A stretch of DNA of 56,106 nucleotides from Clostridiales bacterium (GTDB taxonomy: Bacteria; Bacillota; Clostridia; Peptostreptococcales; Anaerovoracaceae), in the NCBI GenBank assembly GCA_022766365.1, contig JALENW010000001.1, forward strand, positions 1 to 56,106, in the 5' to 3' direction. A program made the translations under genes and the position numbers. The notes under the pieces are model-generated. The model made no database searches. It saw only the letters and a program-made list of their open reading frames with translations, and was not told the origin of the DNA. The number at the start of each line of letters is the position of its first letter. The stretch's first letter is position 1. This document shows, piece by piece, positions 17,908 to 28,072 of the stretch.

Positions 17908-19014
17908 TCACACGAATATAGACATTATACCGTTGGAAATATCGATTCCTCTCGACGTCAATCTTAATCCGCGTTTATCTAAATCAATTAATCCCTCTCC
18001 TGAGAGTTTTTCAATTTTTTCCCTTTGTTCTCCATAAACCGACCAGAAAGGGACGCCGATTTTCTTCTCAAATATTTCAAAATCAATTCCATCTTTAGTT
18101 CTTAGAGCTGTAAAAGAAAACTCTCCCGCTGAATCCTTCAAACTATTGAGATGCATATCGCAAGTACTCCAATTCTCATTCACATTAAACCTGGTGCCAT
18201 TTATGAAAGATGATGCTGAAGGACCTATGCCAAGATAATCCTGAAATGTCCAGTATTTCAGATTGTGTCTGCACTCAAAACTCGGCTTCGCCCAGTTCGA
18301 AATCTCATAGTGATTAAAACCGCTTTTCTTTAAATACTCACATGTCAGGTGATACATCTTGCGATCAAGTTCATCTGTTGTCTCAGAAAACTCACCTGCT
18401 TGAAACCTTTTAAAAAAATCCGTTCCCTCTTCAAGCTGCAAACCGTATGCGGATACATGCTCCGGTTCCAGCATAACGGCTTCTTTAAGATTTTTCTGCC
18501 ATCCTTCAAGCATCTGTCCCGGCAAAGAAAATATCAGATCCAGATTGATGTTTTCAAACCCGACATCCCTGCACAAACCAATGGTGTCCCTTGCGGTTTC
18601 GGAATTGTGAATTCGCCCTATAAACTTCAATTCTTCATCGCTGAAACTCTGGACACCGAGACTCAGCCGATTTACTCCCAAACTCTTATAGCATTTTAAC
18701 TTGTCAAAAGTCAACGTTCCGGGGTTTGATTCCACGGTTATCTCAACATCTCCCGTAATCCTGAATTTGCTGTACAAACTTTCCAGTATTCTTTCAATCA
18801 TGGAAGGTGACAAGAGTGAGGGAGTGCCTCCCCCAAAGAATATGCTGTCCACATAGAAGGATTCTGCTGAGACTTTACTTTGTTTTATGGAATTGACCGC
18901 TTTTTCCGTATAGTCTTCATAATCCTTTTGAGTGCCTACGTGTGAATAAAAGCCGCAGTAACCACATTTTGATACACAAAACGGCACATGAATGTATATG
19001 CCCAAAGGCTTCAT
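17908..19014 (-). CDS. hemW: Radical SAM protein HemW (heme chaperone family)
   Basis: Oxygen-independent coproporphyrinogen oxidase-like radical SAM protein; HemW homologues bind heme and insert it into target proteins. The cluster motif CVSKCGYC (Cys 13, 17, 20 from the chosen start) includes the aromatic-Cys pattern. SIFFGGGTPSLL, ESNPGTL, GVNRLSLGVQSF and ISNWAKPSFECRHNLKYW follow, and the C-terminal HemN domain is present. The start at 19014 (KPLGIYIHVPFC) gives 368 residues as in the family; the frame is open to an ATG at 19095 overlapping the lepA stop, so a 27-residue longer form is possible. lepA-hemW order is widespread in Firmicutes. Confidence 0.93.
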   Translation of the reverse strand: MKPLGIYIHVPFCVSKCGYCGFYSHVGTQKDYEDYTEKAVNSIKQSKVSAESFYVDSIFFGGGTPSLLSPSMIERILESLYSKFRITGDVEITVESNPGTLTFDKLKCYKSLGVNRLSLGVQSFSDEELKFIGRIHNSETARDTIGLCRDVGFENINLDLIFSLPGQMLEGWQKNLKEAVMLEPEHVSAYGLQLEEGTDFFKRFQAGEFSETTDELDRKMYHLTCEYLKKSGFNHYEISNWAKPSFECRHNLKYWTFQDYLGIGPSASSFINGTRFNVNENWSTCDMHLNSLKDSAGEFSFTALRTKDGIDFEIFEKKIGVPFWSVYGEQREKIEKLSGEGLIDLDKRGLRLTSRGIDISNGIMSIFV

Positions 19015-19081
19015 TTTATCATTTCCGTTGTGTTCTATTTCTGAATATTTTTCCCAGGTTTTTTCTCCTCTCTGACACGCT

Positions 19082-20887
19082 TTATTTATTCTCATCGTAC
19101 TTCAAAACTGCCGTAAAGGCTTCCTGTGGTACCTCCACTTTTCCGAACTGTCTCATTCGTTTCTTTCCTTGTTTTTGCTTCTCAAGGAGCTTTTTCTTTC
19201 TGGATATATCTCCGCCATAGCATTTGGCTATAACGTCCTTACGGTATGCCCTAACAGTTGTTCTTGCAATTATCTTCTGTCCTATTGCAGCTTGAATCGG
19301 AACCTCAAACTGATGCATCGGTATAACCTCTTTGAGCTTTTCACATACGAACTTTCCTCTTGCATATGCCCTTGACTCATGGACAATCATGGAAAAAGCA
19401 TCCACCAGTGTTTTGTTGAGAAGCACATCAAGCTTCACAAGCTGACTTTTCTCATATCGTTCAAATTCGTAGTCTAATGAACCGTAGCCCCTTGTCTTGG
19501 ATTTAAGAGCATCGAAAAAGTCATAAATCACCTCATTTAAAGGCATGTCATAGTGAAGGTCTACGCGATCTCCCGCTATATACTCCATATGGAGCATTGT
19601 TCCTCGTCTTTCCTGACACATTTCCATTACGGACCCCACATATTCTTTTGGAATAATAATATCAGCCTTAACCATGGGTTCTTCAATGTGCTCAATCTCA
19701 GTCAACGGAGGAAGGTTCGTTGGATTTTGTATCATTTCAACAGTTCCGTCATTTCTGACTACCTTATATACTACGCTTGGAGCCGTCGTAATCACCCCAA
19801 GGTCGAATTCTCTCTCCAGTCTCTCAACTATTATTTCCATGTGAAGAAGTCCAAGGAATCCACACCTGAAGCCATATCCCAAAGCTGTGGAAGTCTCCGG
19901 TTCGAAGAGAAATGCAGCATCATTAACCTGTAGTTTCTCAAGAGCATCCTTAACACCCTCATATTTTTCGCCCTCTGCCGGATATATTCCGCAATAAACC
20001 ATTGACTGAACCTTCTTGTATCCCGGCAGGGCTTTGTCGGTAGGATTGTCTGCAAGGGTTATGGTATCTCCTACTCGTGCATCCTTGACCTGCTTAATAG
20101 AAGCGACGATATATCCAACATCTCCGGCAGATAACTGTTTTGTCGGGGTGTGGGATGGAGCCATTACACCTACCTCTGTAACCTCATATTTCTTTTGGGA
20201 GTTCATAAGCAAAATATCATCTCCCACCTTCACCTGTCCGTCGAATATTCGCGTGTAAATAACAACCCCTCTGTAATTGTCGTAAACCGAGTCGAAAATC
20301 AGGGCCTTAAGGCTTGCATCGGGATCCCCGTCAGGCTGCGGAATGTACTTAACCACAGCTTCAAGGAGGTCATCAATTCCAATACCCTCCTTAGCAGAAA
20401 CAAGTGGCGCATTCTCTGTATCAATGCCGATCATATTTTCAATTTCTTCTTTAACTTCATCTATGCGGGCACTGGCCAGATCTATTTTGTTCAGGCAAGG
20501 GAGAATTTCAAGGTCCTCATCTAAAGCCAAATAAACATTCGCCATCGTTTGCGCCTCAACACCCTGAGTCGCATCAACTACAAGAACTGCCCCTTCACAG
20601 GCTGCCAGACTCCTTGAAACCTCATATGTAAAATCCACATGTCCCGGGGTGTCAATCAGATTGAATATATATTCGTGGCCATCCTTTGCCTTATAAACAA
20701 GCCTGCTCGTCTGGAGCTTGATAGTGATACCTCTTTCCCTCTCCAGATCCATATTGTCAAGGAATTGCTCCTTCATGTCGCGACTTGCCACCAACCCTGT
20801 ATTTTCAATAATCCTATCCGCCAGGGTACTCTTCCCGTGATCGATGTGAGCAATTATACTGAAATTTCTGATGTATTTCTGATCCAT
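19082..20887 (-). CDS. lepA: Elongation factor 4
   Basis: Ribosome-associated translational GTPase. The G-domain motifs are AHIDHGKST (G1), GITIKL (G2), DTPGHVDF (G3) and NKIDL (G4), followed by EF-Tu domain 2, the EF-G C-terminal domain and the LepA-specific C-terminal domain ([20 protein letters not shown]). At 601 residues it is normal. GGGAGA precedes the ATG. hemW follows downstream. Confidence 0.97.
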   Translation of the reverse strand: MDQKYIRNFSIIAHIDHGKSTLADRIIENTGLVASRDMKEQFLDNMDLERERGITIKLQTSRLVYKAKDGHEYIFNLIDTPGHVDFTYEVSRSLAACEGAVLVVDATQGVEAQTMANVYLALDEDLEILPCLNKIDLASARIDEVKEEIENMIGIDTENAPLVSAKEGIGIDDLLEAVVKYIPQPDGDPDASLKALIFDSVYDNYRGVVIYTRIFDGQVKVGDDILLMNSQKKYEVTEVGVMAPSHTPTKQLSAGDVGYIVASIKQVKDARVGDTITLADNPTDKALPGYKKVQSMVYCGIYPAEGEKYEGVKDALEKLQVNDAAFLFEPETSTALGYGFRCGFLGLLHMEIIVERLEREFDLGVITTAPSVVYKVVRNDGTVEMIQNPTNLPPLTEIEHIEEPMVKADIIIPKEYVGSVMEMCQERRGTMLHMEYIAGDRVDLHYDMPLNEVIYDFFDALKSKTRGYGSLDYEFERYEKSQLVKLDVLLNKTLVDAFSMIVHESRAYARGKFVCEKLKEVIPMHQFEVPIQAAIGQKIIARTTVRAYRKDVIAKCYGGDISRKKKLLEKQKQGKKRMRQFGKVEVPQEAFTAVLKYDENK

Positions 20888-20977
20888 ACTTTCTCCCGTA
20901 TTGAAAATTTCTTCGTTAAGATATTTTTAATGATACCATATTTGAACTTATTTTGCACGAATAAAACCTCACTCCTA

Positions 20978-21006
20978 TGGAAATCTCCCCATTCTTAAGG
21001 TACAAT
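20978..21006 (+). promoter_or_regulatory. Promoter almost adjoining the MATE gene start
   Basis: TGGAAA (20978-20983), 17-nt spacer, TACAAT (21001-21006). Expected +1 is near 21013, one base before the ATG. The only purine-rich stretch, AAGG, is 13 nt upstream of the ATG and would lie outside the transcript. Confidence 0.5.
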
Positions 21007-21013
21007 AGAAATT

Positions 21014-22417
21014 ATGAGCACTAATAATGAATTACAAGCAAACCGTTTAAATAAATCAGACCTGAGGAAGTCTTTTGCCCTTTATGTCAGTCAAAGCGTT
21101 CTGGCAATGATCGGGTTCTCTGCATACATCCTGGCAGATACATATTTTGTTGCAACCGGAATCGGTCCGATGGCACTTGCGGGACTTAACATTGCCCTCC
21201 CTGTATACAGCATAATTCTAGGTACGGGAATGCTAATGTCTGTAGGTGGTTCCACGCTTTTTGCTGTAACCAAAGCTCGAGGTGATAAGAATCTTGCCAA
21301 CAAAATATTCACATTTGCTGTTGTTGCTGCCGTTATTGTCGGTTTTGTTTTTTTCATCGGAGGGCGGCTTTTCGCCATAGACCTTGCCTATCTCTTTGGT
21401 GGAGATAATGAGACAGTTCCCTACGCCGGAACCTATATCCGTGTAGTTTCAACCTTTGCTGTGCCATTTATGCTCAATAATATAGTAGTTGCATTTATTA
21501 GAAATGATAATGCTCCCAAATTTGCCACAGCCTCTCTTCTCGCCGGCAATTTTACTAATTTAATTCTTGATTGGATATTTATATACCCCTTGAAAATGGG
21601 TATGTTTGGGGCAGCACTGGCTACAGGGACTGCTCCTATAGTAGGGCTTTTGGTACTGTCAACTTACTTCCTGAAAGGTAAAAGCAGTTTCAGATTCGGA
21701 AACCTTAGAGAAATGGTCATCACTGACGAGAACCGTGAGATCAGTCCGCTTAGAAATGCTTTCTGGATATCCAGAGGTGTTTTAGTTCTGGGACTTTCAA
21801 ATTTTATAATTGAAATTTCATCGGGGCTGTCGATGATTGCATTTAATATTGCTTTCTGGACGATTTCAGGAAATCTTGGGGTATCAGCCTATTCAATTGT
21901 AGCTAATATAGGTTTTGTTGTTAATGCACTTTTTAACGGCATCGGTCAGGGTATGCAACCTCTTATCAGTAACTGCCACGGTCGTGGGAAAACGGCTGAC
22001 CTGAGATATGTCATTAAGCTCGGGTTGATCACCTCCATCTGCATGGCCTCTGTCTCGTACGTTATATTATATGCTTTTGCAACACCTTTTGCGGATATTT
22101 TCAATAAAAACGTAGATCCCGAACTTAACATGATGGCTTCCCTGGGGATAAGGTGTTACTTTGTTGCATTCTTCTTCAGTGGGTTGAATATAGTAATCGC
22201 TGCGTCCTTGAACGCGCAGGAGGCAGCAGTTAAGTCTCTTCTCATAACAGTTGGAAGAGGACTTATTCTTCTGGTTCCTTCCATTATACTCCTTGCCCGC
22301 CTAAAAAGTATTGAAGCTCTGTGGTTCGCCCTTCCACTTGCTGAAGTAATAACACTTGCTATTATTACTGTCACATTCTTAGTAAAAACAAAGCAATACG
22401 ATCAGACCACAAAATAA
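21014..22417 (+). CDS. MATE family efflux transporter
   Basis: 467-residue membrane protein with about 12 transmembrane segments in two homologous halves, the multidrug and toxic compound extrusion fold (cation-coupled drug export). Recognisable segments include ILADTYFVATGIGPMALAGLN in TM2, LNIALPVYSIILGTGMLMS, and in the second half ALFNGIGQGMQPLIS. The family assignment comes from topology and these motifs; the substrate is unknown. It is divergent from lepA. The start codon lacks a good ribosome-binding site. Confidence 0.88.
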   Translation: MSTNNELQANRLNKSDLRKSFALYVSQSVLAMIGFSAYILADTYFVATGIGPMALAGLNIALPVYSIILGTGMLMSVGGSTLFAVTKARGDKNLANKIFTFAVVAAVIVGFVFFIGGRLFAIDLAYLFGGDNETVPYAGTYIRVVSTFAVPFMLNNIVVAFIRNDNAPKFATASLLAGNFTNLILDWIFIYPLKMGMFGAALATGTAPIVGLLVLSTYFLKGKSSFRFGNLREMVITDENREISPLRNAFWISRGVLVLGLSNFIIEISSGLSMIAFNIAFWTISGNLGVSAYSIVANIGFVVNALFNGIGQGMQPLISNCHGRGKTADLRYVIKLGLITSICMASVSYVILYAFATPFADIFNKNVDPELNMMASLGIRCYFVAFFFSGLNIVIAASLNAQEAAVKSLLITVGRGLILLVPSIILLARLKSIEALWFALPLAEVITLAIITVTFLVKTKQYDQTTK

Positions 22418-22481
22418 TTCACAAAAATTAAAGTCTCCGTGAGTTTTTTTCAATGTAATGCTTTATAATATCACAAAACCC

Positions 22482-22510
22482 TTGCAGAGACAGATATTTT
22501 GTTATATAAT
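22482..22510 (+). promoter_or_regulatory. rpsT promoter
   Basis: TTGCAG (22482-22487), 17-nt spacer, TATAAT (22505-22510), 57 bp before the rpsT start. Confidence 0.75.
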
Positions 22511-22566
22511 ATTGCTTGCGAATTTTAAACAAATTGCTAAATTTAAGAAAAGTGGGGTGAAAATTA

Positions 22567-22839
22567 ATGGCAAACATTAAATCCGCAAAGAAAAGAATCC
22601 GAGTTATCGACAGAAAGACCGCTAGAAACAAGCGTGTTAAGAACCATGTAAAAGAAGCTCTCAAAGAGTTTGAACTTGCCATGGAAGCCGGTGATATGAA
22701 TACTGCAGAAGAGAAACTTGCTGTGTGCGAGAAGAAACTTATGCAGGCCGCTTCTAAGGGAACACTTAACAAGAAAGCTGCTTCCAGAAAGGTTTCGAGA
22801 ATAACCAGGAGATTCAACGCAGCTAAGTCTGCAAACTAA
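22567..22839 (+). CDS. rpsT: 30S ribosomal protein S20
   Basis: 90-residue basic protein with the S20 start MANIKSAKKRIRV, RNKRVKNHVKEALKEF and the C-terminal KKAASRKVSRITRRFN. It binds 16S rRNA in the 30S subunit. GGGGTG lies upstream of the ATG. The gene is monocistronic, with a good promoter and terminator. rpsT next to lepA/hemW is a frequent arrangement in Firmicutes, here with the MATE gene in between. Confidence 0.97.
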   Translation: MANIKSAKKRIRVIDRKTARNKRVKNHVKEALKEFELAMEAGDMNTAEEKLAVCEKKLMQAASKGTLNKKAASRKVSRITRRFNAAKSAN

Positions 22840-22896
22840 GTCTCACCCGTCCCCACCGGTGTATAAGTTAAATACACATGCAATGAGCAACATAAG

Positions 22897-22922
22897 CGAT
22901 GGAGTGTCTCCCATCGTTTTTT
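22897..22922 (+). terminator. rpsT terminator
   Basis: CGATGG (22897-22902) pairs with CCATCG (22911-22916) with an extra AG/CT inner pairing, followed by TTTTTTC. Confidence 0.8.
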
Positions 22923-23072
22923 CTTTTTTTGAAAAGTGATTAGGCTGAGTCCATCATTATACTTCCATTATTAATCTTACATAATACTTTGAAAAGATTC
23001 CGGTATGATATAATGCTCTGCTGTGATATAATTGAGAAGTTAATAAAAAGATATTTTAAGGAGAATCGATTC

Positions 23073-25640
23073 ATGTATTACAACAGAGAAGCATCTGAAA
23101 TCCTAAAGGAGCTGTCTTCCGGCATGACAGGCCTAACGGATGAACAGGTGAATAAAAGCCGAGAAGAGAATGGATCAAATAAGCTTGAGGAAAAACAGAA
23201 AAAGTCCGTCTTTCAGGTATTTGGGGAACAGTTTAAAGATTTATTGGTAATTATATTGATAATCGCAGCGATAATTTCTGCTGTCACCGGAAATTATGAA
23301 AGTACAGCTGTAATCATTGCTGTCCTGATTATAAATGCTGTACTTGGCACTGTCCAATATGTGAAGGCAGAGCAATCACTCAATAGTTTGAAAAGACTCT
23401 CTTCCCCTAACGCCAAAGTAGTCAGGGGCGGGAAAAAGATTGAAATTCCGGCGGAAGAACTTGTTGTTGGCGATATTTTTACCCTTGAAGCCGGGGATAT
23501 TGTTCCCGGAGATGGAAGAATTATACAGAATTATTCATTAAGGGTAAACGAAAGTGCCCTTACAGGTGAATCTCAAAACGTTGAAAAGCAAGAAGAGTCT
23601 CTTTCCTCCGGTTCTTTGAACGAAAAAATCGCTCTCGGTGATCAGCTTAATATGGTTTTTTCCGGCTCCCTCATAACGTATGGGCGTGCAACCGTCGTAT
23701 GTACATCGGTCGGAGCAAGCACACAATTGGGTTTAATCGCCGATCTTATGAATAATGCCGAGGAAAAGAGAACACCTCTTCAGGTTACGATGGATAACTT
23801 TTCAAAGAAACTATCCATAGGCATTGTGATTCTTTGTGCCCTTGTTTTTGCGCTGAATATTTACAGAAATATGCCGATAATTGACTCTCTGCTCTTTGCG
23901 GTGGCTCTTGCGGTAGCTGCAATACCTGAGGCACTGTCATCTATTATTACCATCTCTCTTGCAATAGGAACGAAGAGAATGGCAGAAGAAAATGCCATAA
24001 TCAAAGAGTTGTCCGCCGTAGAAGGTCTCGGAAGCGTATCCGTAATATGTTCTGACAAGACCGGAACGCTCACTCAAAATAAAATGACTGTAGAGCAAAC
24101 CTATCTTTTCCCGGGAGAAGACATTAAAATGCTGCGGTTAGCCTCTGTGTTATGTAACGACACCTCTATAGCCGGAGAAGATTATCTCGGAGATCCTACG
24201 GAAACTGCTTTAGTTGAATATTACATAAATCAAGGCGGGAATTATGAGGAAATTCGCGAAAAGTATCCTCGTTATGCAGAAATACCATTCGATTCAGATC
24301 GCAAGCTCATGACAACTTATCATGATATAGACGGCGATGGTGTTCTGTTTACCAAAGGGGCCATTGATGTCATTCTCCAAAAAGTTACCAATCTGAAAGA
24401 TGACGACAAAAAAGCCGTTGAAGCACTGAATCTCCAGTGGTCATCACAGGGTCTCAGAGTTCTGGCTTTTGCAAAAAAAATTATCTCCGACCTTCCAAAG
24501 AGCACGCAAGCTGTGCTCGATAAGACTTGTGAGGAAAACCTCGAATTCATCGGTCTTATTGCAGAGATGGATCCTCCCAGAGTTGAATCTGCAGAAGCTG
24601 TGGCAGAATGTAAACGTGCCGGAATTAAGGCTATAATGATAACCGGAGATCACAAGATTACAGCTTCGGCTATTGCAAAACGCATAGGAATAATGGAGGA
24701 AGGTGACATCGCCGTCACAGGACCTGAACTTGACGCCATGAGTCAGGAGGAACTTATTAAGAAGTTGCCTCATATTTCTCTATATGCCAGAGTCTCTCCA
24801 AGCAACAAAATCAGAATTGTAAAAGCATGGCAATCTCTGGGACATATTGTTGCAATGACCGGGGACGGTGTAAATGATGCTCCTGCTCTTAAAAGCGCTG
24901 ATGTTGGAGTTGCCATGGGAATAACAGGTACTGATGTTTCCAAAGATGCTGCCAGCATGATTTTAACTGATGACAACTTTGCTACGATAGTAAAGTCTGT
25001 ACTCAACGGAAGAAACATATATGCTAATATCAAAAATTCCATACTGTTCCTACTGTCAGGGAACATGGCAGGGATTTTTGTTGTTTTGGCAGCAGCCCTT
25101 CTGGCTTTGCCTACCCCGTTCACAGCAGTACATCTTTTGTTCATCAATCTGCTTACAGATTCTATGCCGGCTCTTGCAATTAACATGGAGCCTATGAATC
25201 ACAATCTTATAAACGATGCTCCCCGCTCCAGAAGCGAAAACGTAATCACTTCAGCAAATTTTGTACAAATTCTTCTTCAAGGTGCTCTAATCGGTGGGGC
25301 AACATTGGGAGCATTCTATATAGGTCTTGGAAACGAAGGAAGCTACGGCGCTATGACTATGGCATTTGCAACTCTTTGTCTGGCAAGGCTGTGGCATGGG
25401 TTTAACAGCCGCGGTAAGGAATCCATTTTTAAACTGGGGATATTTACAAATATGGCTGTCGTCGGAGCATGGTTAGGTGGTGCATGCTTGCTGTTTGCGG
25501 TTTTGTTTGTTCCCGTTCTCAGAAAGCCATTCACGATAGATATTTTAAGAACTATTGATGTTATATATGTTATTCTCCTGTCAATCCTACCAACAGTTAT
25601 TATCCAGATGGCTAAGGTGGCATTTGTAAAAGAAAAATAG
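23073..25640 (+). CDS. Calcium-type P-type ATPase
   Basis: 855-residue P2-type cation pump. It contains the N-terminal cation-ATPase domain, the TGES actuator motif (ALTGESQNV), the TM4 ion-binding motif as PEALSSIITISLAIG (about residue 285), phosphorylation motif DKTGTLT (Asp about 328), KGAID, MTGDH and the hinge GDGVNDAPALKSADVGVAMG (about 597). The PEALSS variant and overall plan resemble bacterial Ca2+ exporters such as Listeria LMCA1, so Ca2+ export is the likely role. The start at 23073 is chosen for AAGGAG 10 nt upstream; the open frame begins 28 codons earlier over the promoter region. Six C-terminal TM segments are visible. Confidence 0.9.
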   Translation: MYYNREASEILKELSSGMTGLTDEQVNKSREENGSNKLEEKQKKSVFQVFGEQFKDLLVIILIIAAIISAVTGNYESTAVIIAVLIINAVLGTVQYVKAEQSLNSLKRLSSPNAKVVRGGKKIEIPAEELVVGDIFTLEAGDIVPGDGRIIQNYSLRVNESALTGESQNVEKQEESLSSGSLNEKIALGDQLNMVFSGSLITYGRATVVCTSVGASTQLGLIADLMNNAEEKRTPLQVTMDNFSKKLSIGIVILCALVFALNIYRNMPIIDSLLFAVALAVAAIPEALSSIITISLAIGTKRMAEENAIIKELSAVEGLGSVSVICSDKTGTLTQNKMTVEQTYLFPGEDIKMLRLASVLCNDTSIAGEDYLGDPTETALVEYYINQGGNYEEIREKYPRYAEIPFDSDRKLMTTYHDIDGDGVLFTKGAIDVILQKVTNLKDDDKKAVEALNLQWSSQGLRVLAFAKKIISDLPKSTQAVLDKTCEENLEFIGLIAEMDPPRVESAEAVAECKRAGIKAIMITGDHKITASAIAKRIGIMEEGDIAVTGPELDAMSQEELIKKLPHISLYARVSPSNKIRIVKAWQSLGHIVAMTGDGVNDAPALKSADVGVAMGITGTDVSKDAASMILTDDNFATIVKSVLNGRNIYANIKNSILFLLSGNMAGIFVVLAAALLALPTPFTAVHLLFINLLTDSMPALAINMEPMNHNLINDAPRSRSENVITSANFVQILLQGALIGGATLGAFYIGLGNEGSYGAMTMAFATLCLARLWHGFNSRGKESIFKLGIFTNMAVVGAWLGGACLLFAVLFVPVLRKPFTIDILRTIDVIYVILLSILPTVIIQMAKVAFVKEK

Positions 25641-25667
25641 CTGTATTTCAAACATTTCAGCAACAAT

Positions 25668-25727
25668 GGGCGAGACTGTGTAAAATTTAGGAAAAAATAT
25701 TTGCTAAATTGATGAACTATTTCGCCC
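25668..25727. repeat. Imperfect 60-nt stem-loop between P-ATPase and SdpI-like genes
   Basis: Outer arms GGGCGA/TCGCCC and inner arms TTTAG/CTAAA flank an AT-rich loop in a region without genes. It may act as a bidirectional terminator for the two convergent genes, or be a small transposon relic. Confidence 0.4.
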
Positions 25728-25808
25728 TTTATGTCACACAATTATAAAAGCATACCTCCTTAATATAGCTCATGTAGTAAATAAGATGCTGACTGAATTT
25801 TTCATTTT

Positions 25809-26402
25809 TTAACACTTATATAGTTTCTTATAATAAAGTAATGATGAAATCCCTGGTATAAACACATACAATAAAATTAATCCCACTCCAATATTATACA
25901 TGTAATGAAGATTTTTAAACACCAAATGTGCAATTAAAAACATTATAGTACTTACACTCAGTAGCGGAATGGTAATTTTTCTACATACTCTATGTGAATA
26001 TATCCAAGTACTCTCATCTACTACAGTCCATGGTAATCTTAAACCTATATATCTATTGAATGGTATTTTAGGTGCAATATATCCAAAGAAAGACAATACC
26101 ATTGCCTCTATAATATATGCAAGATAGTATTCTTGGAATTTATTTAAAAGATTATTTTCTTTTAAATAAATCGTTATAAATACAATACCAATCAAAAGCA
26201 GATTAAAAGTCAGTATCATTGACACAAATTTATTATCGAAATATTTGTTTCCATTTTTTATAACAATTATAAAAAATAATAGAATTGAAATTATAATAAA
26301 AAAATACTGAAAATATAATAGAATGTTATTTTTATCTGGAAATATATATAGGCCGACTGCGCCTAATGATGTCATATATAATGCTAAGTTTAATTTATTC
26401 AT
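25809..26402 (-). CDS. SdpI-like membrane protein
   Basis: 197 residues with six hydrophobic segments. The central signature NRYIGLRLPWTVVDESTWIYSHR (about 116-138) is that of the SdpI/YfhL family, whose Bacillus member is the immunity protein to the SdpC toxin and senses it to relieve repression. No SdpC-like toxin gene is seen nearby. The reading frame is intact, but the ATG lies only 9 bp from the terminus of an IS256-family insertion and has no ribosome-binding site, so the insertion has separated it from its native leader. It may be silent. Confidence 0.75.
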   Translation of the reverse strand: MNKLNLALYMTSLGAVGLYIFPDKNNILLYFQYFFIIISILLFFIIVIKNGNKYFDNKFVSMILTFNLLLIGIVFITIYLKENNLLNKFQEYYLAYIIEAMVLSFFGYIAPKIPFNRYIGLRLPWTVVDESTWIYSHRVCRKITIPLLSVSTIMFLIAHLVFKNLHYMYNIGVGLILLYVFIPGISSLLYYKKLYKC

Positions 26403-26411
26403 TTTCTTTTT

Positions 26412-26453
26412 GAGAGTGTGGAAGTTTTTCTGTAAATTAGCCTTCTATGGTAA
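26412..26453. repeat. Left terminal inverted repeat of the IS256-family element
   Basis: Begins GAGAGTGTGG and runs to CTATGGTAA; it matches the inverted right end with a handful of mismatches near the tip. Confidence 0.85.
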
Positions 26454-26575
26454 TTACCGAATAATTTTCTCAGAATCTACTGATCTACCTTATAAACTTA
26501 GTATAAAATATTAATAATACCATGTCAAGGACCGCTCTGATATAGAGCGGTCCTAACTCATTTAATTGTAATTAA

Positions 26576-27815
26576 TTAAAGTGGCATTCTCCCTTCGTAC
26601 ATTATGCTGAATTCGCCGTACGCCTTACCCCAGTTTCTAATCGGCTGTGTCCACTTTTTTGTAGCTTGAAGAGTAGATAGGTAAAGGGATTTAAGCAATG
26701 CCTTATCGCTTGGAAACACCGTTCTTTGCCTATTTAGCTTCTTGTATGTACTATTTAGGCTTTCTATTGCATTGGTTGTATATAGTATCTTCATAACGTC
26801 TGACGAAAATTTAAAGATTGGTGATAGTACATCCCAGTTATTGTGCCAGCTCTTCATGGAATTAAGATATTTTGAATTCCATTTTTCTGTTACCTTATCC
26901 AATTGCTCCTTACCTTTTGATTCGTCAGCTGCAAGGTATATTTTCTTTAAATCTCCTGCAAAATCCTTCATGTCTTTGTATGATACGTATTTCAGGGTAT
27001 TTCTAACTTGATGAACGATACATCTCTGATATTCTGCCTTTGGATAAGCAGCTGCAATTGCCTCTTTTATGCCGGTAAGTCCATCTGCACATATTATCAT
27101 TACATCTTTTACGCCTCTGTTTTTTAGACTATTAAGTACTCCAAGCCAATATTTACTGCTCTCATTTTCTCCAATTTCAAGGCTTATTACCTCTTTATGC
27201 CATCACAATTTATCCCTAGAATCACATATGCTGCAAGCTTTCTAATTATGTTATCATCTCTTACGGAAAAATGGACAGCATCTATGAATAGTATTGGATA
27301 AATCTCATCAAGAGGTCTATTTTGCCAGTCTTCTATATCTTGTAATACCTTATCTGTCACATCTGATATGAAACTCTCACTGCACTCAAAGCCATATATC
27401 TCCTCTATTTGTCCTGATATTTGCCTTGTTGTTAATCCTCGTGCATACATACTTATTATCTTTCGGTCAATTCCTGAAATGTCTTTCTGCCTTTTCTTCA
27501 CAACAGTTGGTTCAAAGCTACTGTGCCTGTCCTGTGGCACATCTGGCTCAAATTCTCCATAATTACTTCGTACTCTTTTTTTCTTGGTTCCATTACGATA
27601 GTTATCATTACTACTACGTTCATAACTGCTGTATCCAAGGTGGTTGTCCATCTCTGCTTCCATCATGGATTTGATAGTTCCACCTAGAAATCCCTAAGAG
27701 CATCCCGGATATCTTCTGCTGTTTCAATATCATATTCATCGATTAATGATGCTATGATATTTTTCTTCCCCTCTGTTAAGGGTTTTACGTGGTATACGTC
27801 TTTTTTCTTTGCTAT
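26576..27815 (-). pseudogene. IS256-family (Mutator) transposase, start codon lost and two frameshifts
   Basis: The decoded protein has the DDE catalytic elements: FIDAVHFSVRDD (first Asp), IICADGLTGIKEA (second Asp), CIVHQVRNTLKYV and TTNAIESLN (Glu). Three lesions are visible. The start is ATA (27813-27815) at the right distance from AGGAGG. One T is missing near 27692, so that DALRDF is followed by TAG instead of LGG. One A is missing from an A-run near 27190, breaking GIKEVISLEIG. Two intact fragments remain (27187-27666 and 26576-27100). The frame is otherwise conserved over about 413 codons, the normal length. Confidence 0.9.
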
Positions 27816-27843
27816 TTAAATAGCCTCCTATGATATTTGTATT

Positions 27844-27885
27844 TTACCATAGAAGGCTAATTTACTGAAAAAACCTCACACTCTC
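27844..27885. repeat. Right terminal inverted repeat of the IS256-family element
   Basis: Inverted copy of the left end; reads TTACCATAGAAGGCTAATTT and ends CACACTCTC on the plus strand. Confidence 0.85.
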
Positions 27886-28015
27886 CGCATTTCTAATTAT
27901 ATTAGTTATTTAGTTTTCTGACCTTGCGTTAACTGATCAAAATAGTGTTAATTCATAAAAATTACTTTTCAGGCTTCCATTCACATGTTCATCTTAATAA
28001 TCAGCGTTCGCTTAT

Positions 28016-28051
28016 ATAAAAACAACTGTGATCTATCCGACCACAGCTGTT
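28016..28051 (-). terminator. Terminator of the surface propeller gene
   Basis: On the minus strand AACAGCTGTG and CACAGTTGTT pair with one G.T, followed by TTTTATAT; 22 bp after the stop. Confidence 0.75.
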
Positions 28052-28072
28052 TCTAAGTAGTATTTTAAATGA

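Larger units (their letters stand above)
26412..27885 (-). mobile_element. IS256-family insertion sequence, decayed
   Basis: 1,474-bp element bounded by 42-bp imperfect terminal inverted repeats (26412-26453 and 27844-27885) that share GAGAGTGTG at the tips and a long identical inner part (GTAAATTAGCCTTCTATGGT). It encodes one Mutator-type transposase, now a pseudogene. A perfect 10-bp hairpin (GGACCGCTCT/AGAGCGGTCC, 26529-26553) lies after the transposase stop. No clear 8-9 bp target duplication was seen, consistent with age or with rearrangement. Confidence 0.88.
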
